From Bacteroidales bacterium (GTDB lineage: Bacteria; Bacteroidota; Bacteroidia; Bacteroidales; Muribaculaceae): a stretch of DNA of 19,691 nucleotides. Location of the stretch: assembly GCA_004552725.1 (NCBI GenBank), contig SFNM01000030.1, positions 1 to 19,691 on the forward strand, read 5' to 3'. Under the pieces are notes generated by a model. It was not told the DNA's origin, made no database searches, and saw only the letters and a program-made list of their open reading frames with translations. Both the position numbers and the translations under genes were made by a program. Positions 14,788 through 19,691 of the stretch are shown here, piece after piece. The first letter of the stretch is position 1; every line of letters begins with the position of its first letter.

Positions 14788-17238
14788 TTAAAATTCTACG
14801 ACTGTGATGCCGGCTCCGCCGAAGCGGACATCCTCGTCGGCGAAGTGAACCACCGCGGGGACTGTGGCTAAATATTGGCGAATGCACTGGCGTAGGGCGC
14901 CGGTGCCGGTGCCGTGGAGTATGCGGACGCGTTGCTGAGCGAATTGTACGGCATCGTCGATGAAGTAGGTGACTGCTTGGAGCGCTTCATCGGCTCGCAT
15001 ACCTCGCACGTCGATTTCGGGGCGGAAGCGGAGTTGGCGTTCGCGATTGTCGTTGGACGTTTCGACCGATATGAAAGAGGCGGCCTTTTGCGTAGCGGAT
15101 TTGGGTTTGCGGTCGGTTGGCGATAGGCGCTGGAGTTTGACGGTGGTTTTCATCTGTCCGAAAATCACTACCGCCTCTTTACCACGAATTGCTTCGATGG
15201 TGCCGACGGTGCCGGAGCCGTCGAGTAGCACATTGTCGCCCGGTGCCAGTTCTTTTGGCTTTTCGATGGGTTTAGGTGCTTGTTTGGCCTTTTTCGGCGT
15301 TTTGATTTTAGGGATTAGCGGATGGTCGTCGGTATGACCGTCGGTGAGTTCATGGCGCTCTTGAGCGAGTCGACGGCGGGCTTCGAGGGTTTTTTCGCGG
15401 TCGGCTTGAGCGCGGCGAATGTCGTGGATGGTGCGTTCGATTGCAGCGTTGGAGCCTTCGAGGATTTTGCGTGCTTCTTCGCGAGCGTCGGCGATGATTT
15501 CGCGACGATGCTGACGTAGAGAGTCGGCGTCGGCGCTATATTGCTCAAGAGTCTGCTCCAATTGCTTCTCTTTGCGGCGGATTTCGATGCGCTTGTTTTC
15601 CCAATAACGACGGTCGCGAGCGATGTCGAGGAGGTATTTGTCGAGGTTGAGGTAGTCGCTTCCTACGAGTTGTCCGGCAGCGTCGATGATTTTGTCGGGG
15701 AGCCCGGTTTTGCGAGCGATTTCGATAGCAAACGAACTGCCGGGGTGGCCGATAGCGAGGGTGAAAAGCGGTTGCATCTTTTGGCGGTCGTAAAGCATCG
15801 AACCGTTGACCAACCCCGGGGTGTCTTCGGCAAATTTTTTGAGGTTTTGGAAGTGGGTGGAGACCACACCCCACATTCCGGCGGTGTTGAAGTCGGCTAA
15901 GAGTGCTTGAGCGATGGCACCGCCGATTTGAGGCTCGGTACCGGAGCCGAATTCGTCGATGAGCATAAGAGTGCGACTGCCACCGGCATTGAGCAAGAAG
16001 CGCATATTGCGCAAATGCGAGGAGTATGTGCTGAGGTCATCTTCGATTGATTGGTCATCGCCGATATCGATGAAAATACCGGAGAAAATGCCGAAGTGGG
16101 AGTTGTTGTAAACGGGCGGAAGGATGCCGCACTGTAGCATATATTGGCATATTGCTACGGTTTTGAGCACCACGGATTTACCGCCGGCATTAGGTCCGGA
16201 GATTACGAGAATACGGTTGTCGGGAGCGGTAAGGCGTATGTCGAGTGGCACGATTTGACGCTGTTGTCGTTGCAAACTTTCACGCAGTACGGGGTGGCAA
16301 GCGTGGTACCATTCGAGTTGAGGGTTGCGGCTAAGATGAGGGAGCGATGCGTCGGACTGAATAGCAAATTGGGCTTTGGCATGAATGAAATCGAAACGAG
16401 CGAGGGTGTCGAAGGAGGCGAGTATTACGTCGAGTTGAGGACGTAAGTCGGTGGTTAGCGCGGTGAGAATTTTGACTTCTTCGCGGTGCTGTTCGAGGTG
16501 GAGTTCGCGCATTCGGTTGTTTGCTTCAACTACTTCGGCGGGCTCAATAAAGATGGTTTTGCCGGAGGCTGATTCGTCGTGAACGATGCCCGGAATACGG
16601 CGCTTGAACATTGGGGATATAGGCAACACAAGTCGGCCATCGCGCATGGATGGGGCTGCATCAGCATCGAGAATGCCGTCGCGACGTGCGTTTTCGACCA
16701 CTCGCCGCATGGCAGCGTTGATTGAACCGCTCATGCCGGAGAGTCGACGTCGAATGTCGGCCAGTTCGGGCGATGCGTTGTCTTTGATTTGTCCCCAGCG
16801 GTCGAATGTGCGGGATATGGCGGCTGAGATGGCGGGGAAAACCATTATTTGATCGGCGAGGGCGTCGAGATGGGGGTAGGGTGATGCGCCTTGGTCTGAG
16901 CGTTGGCGTGCGAAGTATGATGCCAGTGCAGTCATGGCGGTGAGCGAAAGACCCAAGTCGATGAATTCTTCGGCGGTGAGGAAAGTGCCCTCTGGTCGGA
17001 TTGCTTTGAGGCGAGCGGTGATGTCGCGAAAAGCAATGCCCGGGAAGTCGGGGTCGGTTTCGATGATGGTCTTGAACTCTGCCACGCGACGCAGTTCGGC
17101 ATCGATTTGCGAGAAATCGGTGGAGAAGGTGGCTTCAGCGGCCAACTGCTTGCTCAGAGGCGAGCCGCAGAGGTCGGCCACCATGCGGCGGACGGCATCA
17201 AAACCTATTTTTTTCTCTATATTTTCGGGATAAATCAT
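14788..17238 (-). CDS. mutS2: MutS2 family ATPase/endonuclease
   Basis: With the start at 17238 (MIYPENIEKK) the protein has 816 residues, the usual MutS2 length. A start at 17334 would add 32 residues unlike the family and would lie upstream of the predicted promoter. MutS2 lacks the mismatch-recognition domain. The MutS core and lever region runs from about 1 to 330; the ABC ATPase has Walker A GPNAGGKS at 348-355, a signature near DDQSIEDDLSTYSSHL and Walker B with TLMLIDEFGSGTEP. A long charged coiled coil follows. The C-terminal Smr nuclease domain has DVRGM and LHGTGTGALR. Known roles in the family are suppression of recombination and rescue of collided ribosomes. It is the first gene of a six-gene operon. 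Confidence 0.96.
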   Translation of the reverse strand: MIYPENIEKKIGFDAVRRMVADLCGSPLSKQLAAEATFSTDFSQIDAELRRVAEFKTIIETDPDFPGIAFRDITARLKAIRPEGTFLTAEEFIDLGLSLTAMTALASYFARQRSDQGASPYPHLDALADQIMVFPAISAAISRTFDRWGQIKDNASPELADIRRRLSGMSGSINAAMRRVVENARRDGILDADAAPSMRDGRLVLPISPMFKRRIPGIVHDESASGKTIFIEPAEVVEANNRMRELHLEQHREEVKILTALTTDLRPQLDVILASFDTLARFDFIHAKAQFAIQSDASLPHLSRNPQLEWYHACHPVLRESLQRQQRQIVPLDIRLTAPDNRILVISGPNAGGKSVVLKTVAICQYMLQCGILPPVYNNSHFGIFSGIFIDIGDDQSIEDDLSTYSSHLRNMRFLLNAGGSRTLMLIDEFGSGTEPQIGGAIAQALLADFNTAGMWGVVSTHFQNLKKFAEDTPGLVNGSMLYDRQKMQPLFTLAIGHPGSSFAIEIARKTGLPDKIIDAAGQLVGSDYLNLDKYLLDIARDRRYWENKRIEIRRKEKQLEQTLEQYSADADSLRQHRREIIADAREEARKILEGSNAAIERTIHDIRRAQADREKTLEARRRLAQERHELTDGHTDDHPLIPKIKTPKKAKQAPKPIEKPKELAPGDNVLLDGSGTVGTIEAIRGKEAVVIFGQMKTTVKLQRLSPTDRKPKSATQKAASFISVETSNDNRERQLRFRPEIDVRGMRADEALQAVTYFIDDAVQFAQQRVRILHGTGTGALRQCIRQYLATVPAVVHFADEDVRFGGAGITVVEF

Positions 17239-17258
17239 AAATTCGGGTAAATCGACTA

Positions 17259-17266
17259 CAAAATTA
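17259..17266 (-). promoter_or_regulatory. mutS2 operon -7 element
   Basis: On the minus strand TAATTTTG fits TAnnTTTG exactly and ends about 20 bases before the ATG at 17238. No convincing TTTG box lies 19-21 bp upstream, so the promoter may be weak or need an activator. Its position argues for the 17238 start of mutS2 over 17334. Confidence 0.5.
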
Positions 17267-17327
17267 CAAAAAATCTGCCACATAAGGGCGGGTTTTGGGC
17301 GAGTTTTGACCATGGGGCGAAGAAAAG

Positions 17328-17359
17328 TTTGCAAAAGTGATAGGTAGATATTAAATTTG
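17328..17359 (+). promoter_or_regulatory. Distal promoter upstream of tRNA-fMet
   Basis: TTTG (17328-17331), 20 bp, TAAATTTG (17352-17359) is a perfect Bacteroidetes promoter on the plus strand. It points at the tRNA gene 165 bp downstream, with no credible coding region in between. An AGGAGG at about 17370 is followed only by a four-codon frame (ATG TGT ATT AGG, then TAA) and is probably chance. Confidence 0.6.
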
Positions 17360-17479
17360 CAGGCAAAAGGAGGTTGATTGAGGAGTGATGTGTATTAGGT
17401 AATTATTTGAAAAACAGATAAATAGAGGGAAAAGATGGTGTAAATGTGTGTGAATTAGCGTTAATATAGGTTAAATTTC

Positions 17480-17510
17480 TTGTGTAGTATGTGGAAAGTT
17501 GCTAACTTTG
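17480..17510 (+). promoter_or_regulatory. Proximal tRNA-fMet promoter
   Basis: TTG (17480-17482), 20 bp, TAACTTTG (17503-17510). Transcription would begin near 17517, only about seven bases before the mature 5' end of the tRNA. Confidence 0.8.
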
Positions 17511-17523
17511 CAGTCGAAAACAT

Positions 17524-17595
17524 CGCGGGATAGAGCAGTGGTAGCTCATTGGGCTCATAACCCAAAGGTCGGAGGTTCGAATCCTCCTCCCGCCA
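17524..17595 (+). tRNA. Initiator tRNA-fMet (anticodon CAT)
   Basis: A complete cloverleaf can be drawn: acceptor 17524-17530 with 17588-17594, D stem GAGC/GCTC, anticodon stem TTGGG/CCCAA with loop CTCATAA (CAT at 17556-17558), variable AGGTC, T stem GGAGG/CCTCC with loop TTCGAAT, and discriminator A at 17595. Initiator features are present: an unpaired first position (C1 opposite C72 instead of the usual C1-A72), an A11-U24 pair in the D stem and three consecutive G-C pairs closing the anticodon loop. CCA is not encoded and must be added by nucleotidyltransferase. It starts translation by delivering formyl-methionine to the ribosomal P site. Confidence 0.93.
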
Positions 17596-17601
17596 CAAAT
17601 T

Positions 17602-17630
17602 AAGGCTCGGCAATTTGCCGGGCCTTTGTT
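17602..17630 (+). terminator. tRNA-fMet terminator
   Basis: AAGGCTCGGC (from 17602) pairs with GCCGGGCCTT (to 17626) with one G-U wobble around an AATTT loop, followed by TGTT. It lies directly after the tRNA. Confidence 0.75.
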
Positions 17631-17636
17631 GTGTGT

Positions 17637-17780
17637 GGCGGCATGGGCGCTTCCGCGCCGCTCGGCTACCGCCTCGCCACCGAACCTCACTGTTGTCGCT
17701 TTGCAGGGGCGCTGCCGCGCTGCTCGGCTGCTGCCTCGCCACCGAACCTCACTGTTGGCGCTTGGCTGCGCTGAGTCTTT
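17637..17780 (+). repeat. GC-rich composite palindromic repeat, cluster C
   Basis: Two tandem units, 62 bp apart, each begin with a GGCGC-NNCC-GCGC stem-loop plus GCTCGGC (from 17645 and 17707) and continue into CTCGCCACCGAACCTCACTG (near 17672 and 17734). A degenerate GGCGCTTGGCTGCGCTGAG unit follows (17757-17775). Module order and orientation match clusters A and B. This fills the gap between the tRNA terminator and the glnA terminator; no gene is present. Confidence 0.8.
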
Positions 17781-17790
17781 TGGAGGTTGA

Positions 17791-17821
17791 TAAAAACAGC
17801 GGCGCTTTTGGGCGCCGCTGT
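17791..17821 (-). terminator. glnA intrinsic terminator
   Basis: A perfect 10-bp GC-rich stem (ACAGCGGCGC at 17796-17805, complement at 17812-17821) with a six-base loop is followed on the minus strand by TTTTT (17795-17791). It lies 7 bp beyond the glutamine synthetase stop. Confidence 0.92.
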
Positions 17822-17827
17822 GTGGAG

Positions 17828-19330
17828 TTATACGTGGAAGAAGCGTTGGACCATTTGGAGCATGCGAGCCGGGTCGGCTTTGGCGGCTTCGCTTTCGGCG
17901 GGGTCGTAACTGCGAAGTTTGGCCAGCACACCATCGATCATGGCGGGTGAGAATACGCCGCGTTCTTCGAAGATAGCACGCACTTTTTCGAGGCAGTCGG
18001 CCGATTGAGCGCAGTCTACGGGCAGCTGGCCGAGTGTGGCGAGGCGGTCGGCGTTGGCGGCGGCATGGATGTTTACGTCGACGTATGTGCGGGCGGCTAC
18101 GTCGAGAGCATCGGGCATTTCAAAGCCGTGGCGCAGGGCTACGGCCAAGCCGGCGAGGAGTTGGTAGATGTCGGCGGAGCAGTCGGCAGAACGGATTTCG
18201 ACGGTTTGCTTGCGAGTGGTGTCCATGTCGGCGGGGATTGGGTTGCCGGGGTTGATTTCGTTGCACATATCGGTTTTGGCGGTCCAGCCGAGTGGAACGC
18301 GCACGAGGACGGAGCGGTTGCGGTCGCCCCAGCAAACGTTGGTGGGCGCTTCTTGGTGGGGCACAAGGCGGAAGTAACTGGTGGGGTTGGTATTGCCGAA
18401 TGCGGTGATAGCGGGAGCGAGGTCCATCAAGCCGGCGATGGCGCGGCGTGCTTCGGTGGAGATAGCGCGGTTTTCGTCGAGCATCACGTTGCGACCATTG
18501 CGCATCATGCGCATGTGGATATGGAGGCCCGATCCGGCTTTGCCGGCGGTGATTTTGGGGGCGAAGGTCACTTGGAGGCCGTTGTGGTGTGCGAGGTTGC
18601 GAATGACCCACTTGGCCAGCATGATTTGGTCGGCGGCGTCTTCTGCGTCAACGGGGAGGAATTCGATTTCGTTTTGTTCGTAGATGGTGCCGTTGAGGGT
18701 GAAGTTGCCCACTTCCGAGTGGCCGTATTTGATTTGACCGCCGGTGCGAGCGATGTAACTCATGCAGAGGGTGCGGAAGTCGTTGAATTTGGCGAAGGGA
18801 GCGGATTCGTGGTAACCGCGTTGGTCGGTGGCGGGAAATTCGCCGGAGTCTTCAGCGATGACGTAGTATTCCAATTCGCCCATTGCTTGGAATGTGAGGC
18901 CGGTTTCTTTGGTGAATTCGCGGCAGGCTTTGCGCAAGGTGTTTTCGGGCGAAGACTCCAATGGCTCACCGTCTTTATTGCAGTAAGAGCAGAGCATGGT
19001 GAGAGTGGGGATTTCGGCGAAGGGGTCGACGAAGGCGGTGCGGTAGCGGGGCACTACATAGAGGTCGGAACTGCCGGCGCTGATGAAGGGGAACAGCGAC
19101 GAGCCGTCGACGCGTTCGCCCAGGCAAAGGATAGTCTCGAGATATTCGAGCGAGTTGATTACGAAGTTGAGAGTTTTTAGGCGGCCGTCGGCGGCGGGGT
19201 ACATAAAGTTGACCATCTCAATGCCGTTTTCGGTAATGAAACGGATGATGTCGTCGCGGGTGAAATCGGCGGCGGGCTTGCCTAAGAAGGCTACAAGAGC
19301 ATTTTTATTGAGTGCTACTTGGGGATTCAT
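17828..19330 (-). CDS. glnA: Glutamine synthetase, type I-like
   Basis: This 500-residue enzyme should join ammonia to glutamate with ATP. It carries the beta-grasp N-domain (VNFMYPAADGRLK), then RVDGSS at 73-78 and AFVDPF. The metal and substrate sites are recognisable: Glu152 and Glu154 in GELEYY, Glu206 in HSEV, Glu221 in EQNEIEF, GSGLHIHM at 266-273 with His270, Arg321 in SYFRLVP, RNRS at 337-340, and Glu378/Arg380 in VEIR. It is clearly type I-like in size, not the large type III of Bacteroides. It is divergent: the spacing from Glu206 to Glu221 is about seven residues longer than in Salmonella GlnA, and no NLY adenylylation motif is visible, so adenylylation control is unlikely. It is a single-gene unit with its own promoter and terminator. 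Confidence 0.92.
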   Translation of the reverse strand: MNPQVALNKNALVAFLGKPAADFTRDDIIRFITENGIEMVNFMYPAADGRLKTLNFVINSLEYLETILCLGERVDGSSLFPFISAGSSDLYVVPRYRTAFVDPFAEIPTLTMLCSYCNKDGEPLESSPENTLRKACREFTKETGLTFQAMGELEYYVIAEDSGEFPATDQRGYHESAPFAKFNDFRTLCMSYIARTGGQIKYGHSEVGNFTLNGTIYEQNEIEFLPVDAEDAADQIMLAKWVIRNLAHHNGLQVTFAPKITAGKAGSGLHIHMRMMRNGRNVMLDENRAISTEARRAIAGLMDLAPAITAFGNTNPTSYFRLVPHQEAPTNVCWGDRNRSVLVRVPLGWTAKTDMCNEINPGNPIPADMDTTRKQTVEIRSADCSADIYQLLAGLAVALRHGFEMPDALDVAARTYVDVNIHAAANADRLATLGQLPVDCAQSADCLEKVRAIFEERGVFSPAMIDGVLAKLRSYDPAESEAAKADPARMLQMVQRFFHV

Positions 19331-19371
19331 GGTATTAACTAAGTGTTAGGAGTTAGTAAGGATTTTCGGTG

Positions 19372-19401
19372 CAAATATACCACAAAACTATCAAACCGCA
19401 A
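19372..19401 (-). promoter_or_regulatory. glnA promoter
   Basis: On the minus strand TTG (19401-19399), 19 bp, TATATTTG (19379-19372). Transcription would begin near 19366, giving a leader of about 35 bases. I see no obvious operator or riboswitch. Confidence 0.75.
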
Positions 19402-19487
19402 CGAATTTTGACGGATTTAACTAAATTTAACTATCGAGTAGTGGCGTGATGAAAAAAAACGTCGAAAAATGGTGTGGCAAACCAAAT

Positions 19488-19522
19488 TTTGCAGCAGATA
19501 GAGGTTTGGTGTAGTAACTTTG
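19488..19522 (+). promoter_or_regulatory. Divergent promoter near the right edge
   Basis: TAACTTTG at 19515-19522 is a perfect -7 box. The nearest TTTG (19488-19491) is 23 bp upstream, longer than the ideal 19-21. Transcription would start near 19529. Confidence 0.5.
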
Positions 19523-19528
19523 TAGCGC

Positions 19529-19597
19529 AAACGCAAATGATGGGGTCACGCAAAAAAAAGAGAGGCTGTCTAACAAGTTTTGGGCAGTCTCTTTTTA
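19529..19597 (+). ncRNA. Possible small RNA
   Basis: A -7 box at 19515-19522 is followed within about 75 bases by a hairpin and T-run ending near 19596, defining a transcript of roughly 70 bases. It has no homology I recognise. A 47-codon frame starting at 19537 runs through both nearby hairpins and reads as lysine-rich low-complexity peptide, so I do not call it a gene. The alternative is a remnant of a mobile element end. Confidence 0.3.
19556..19596. terminator. Bidirectional hairpin terminator
   Basis: AAAAGAGA (19556-19563) pairs with TCTCTTTT (19588-19595), and inside it CTG pairs with CAG across a GG bulge, with a 16-base loop. T-runs follow on both strands (TTTTT on the plus strand, eight T on the minus strand). 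Confidence 0.65.
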
Positions 19598-19624
19598 TAG
19601 TTTCAACAGGCAAAAAAACAAGCG

Positions 19625-19667
19625 AAAAAAATAAGGCTTTCATGCTGAAATTCAGCGTAAAAGCCTT
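19625..19667 (-). terminator. Strong hairpin terminator for a gene beyond the right edge
   Basis: A 17-bp stem (19633-19649 with 19651-19667, one C-A mismatch and one G-U pair) closes a very tight loop. On the minus strand it is followed by TTATTTTTTT (down to about 19625). It probably ends a minus-strand transcript coming from outside the window. On the plus strand only TGTT follows. Confidence 0.7.
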
Positions 19668-19691
19668 TGTTATGTCATAGATTTTTAGTAT

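Noticed and set aside
17239..17334. Upstream start for mutS2 (32 extra residues)
   Set aside because: The extension is unlike MutS2 N-termini, and the predicted -7 element at 17259-17266 would lie inside it.
17461..17742. 93-codon open frame on the minus strand across the tRNA
   Set aside because: Its central part is the reverse complement of tRNA-fMet and the rest is repeat sequence; such antisense-tRNA frames are a well-known annotation artefact.
18005..19180. 391-codon open frame on the plus strand opposite glnA
   Set aside because: It is an antisense shadow of a clear glutamine synthetase gene, with Gly/Val/Glu-rich composition arising from the codon bias of the real strand and no family motif.
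19537..19680. 47-codon frame just after the right-edge promoter
   Set aside because: It reads through two strong hairpins, is lysine-rich and low in complexity, and overlaps a terminator for the other strand.

Overview
The window looks like chromosomal DNA of a Bacteroidota member, most likely of the order Bacteroidales and possibly Muribaculaceae-like; the family-level guess is inference. The evidence is the recurrent Bacteroidetes-type promoters (TTTG or TTG, 19-21 bp, then TAnnTTTG), the near absence of Shine-Dalgarno sequences, a surface-lipoprotein-like signal (Cys followed by acidic residues), a PorT-like beta-barrel protein, and the gene order parA-parB-DUF5683-LysM lytic transglycosylase. 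Genes are moderately GC-rich and promoters are AT-rich. Almost everything from 2.3 kb to 19.3 kb lies on the minus strand.

Layout. Bases 110-2257, plus strand: a promoter, an outer-membrane beta-barrel protein and an overlapping lipoprotein of the S41 peptidase family, closed by a strong hairpin. Bases 2273-9851, minus strand: a parA promoter carrying two parS-like half-sites, then parA, parB, a DUF5683 membrane protein, a MltD-like transglycosylase, an OPT-family transporter and, behind a long hairpin, a MATE efflux protein. Bases 9896-10905: a YoeB-type toxin with a ribbon-helix-helix-like antitoxin, set between two clusters of a GC-rich palindromic repeat. Bases 10918-17266, minus strand: a compact operon mutS2, two half-size chromate transporters, folC, surE and an AlkD-like protein, with 4-bp overlaps or short gaps. 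Bases 17328-17630, plus strand: an initiator tRNA-fMet with two upstream promoter matches and a terminator. A third repeat cluster follows, then a glutamine synthetase gene on the minus strand (17828-19330) with its own promoter and terminator. The last 260 bases hold a divergent promoter, two hairpin terminators and possibly a small RNA.

How the genes work together. The par operon joins chromosome segregation to cell-wall remodelling. The mutS2 operon mixes DNA maintenance (MutS2, AlkD-like), nucleotide and folate metabolism (SurE, FolC) and ion transport. No phage, CRISPR array or complete insertion sequence is visible. The protein-coding content is mainly housekeeping. The less explained signals are non-coding: the composite repeat family found three times between genes, the toxin-antitoxin module bracketed by 38-bp direct copies of it, the paired parS-like half-sites in front of parA, and the short promoter-hairpin unit near the right edge.
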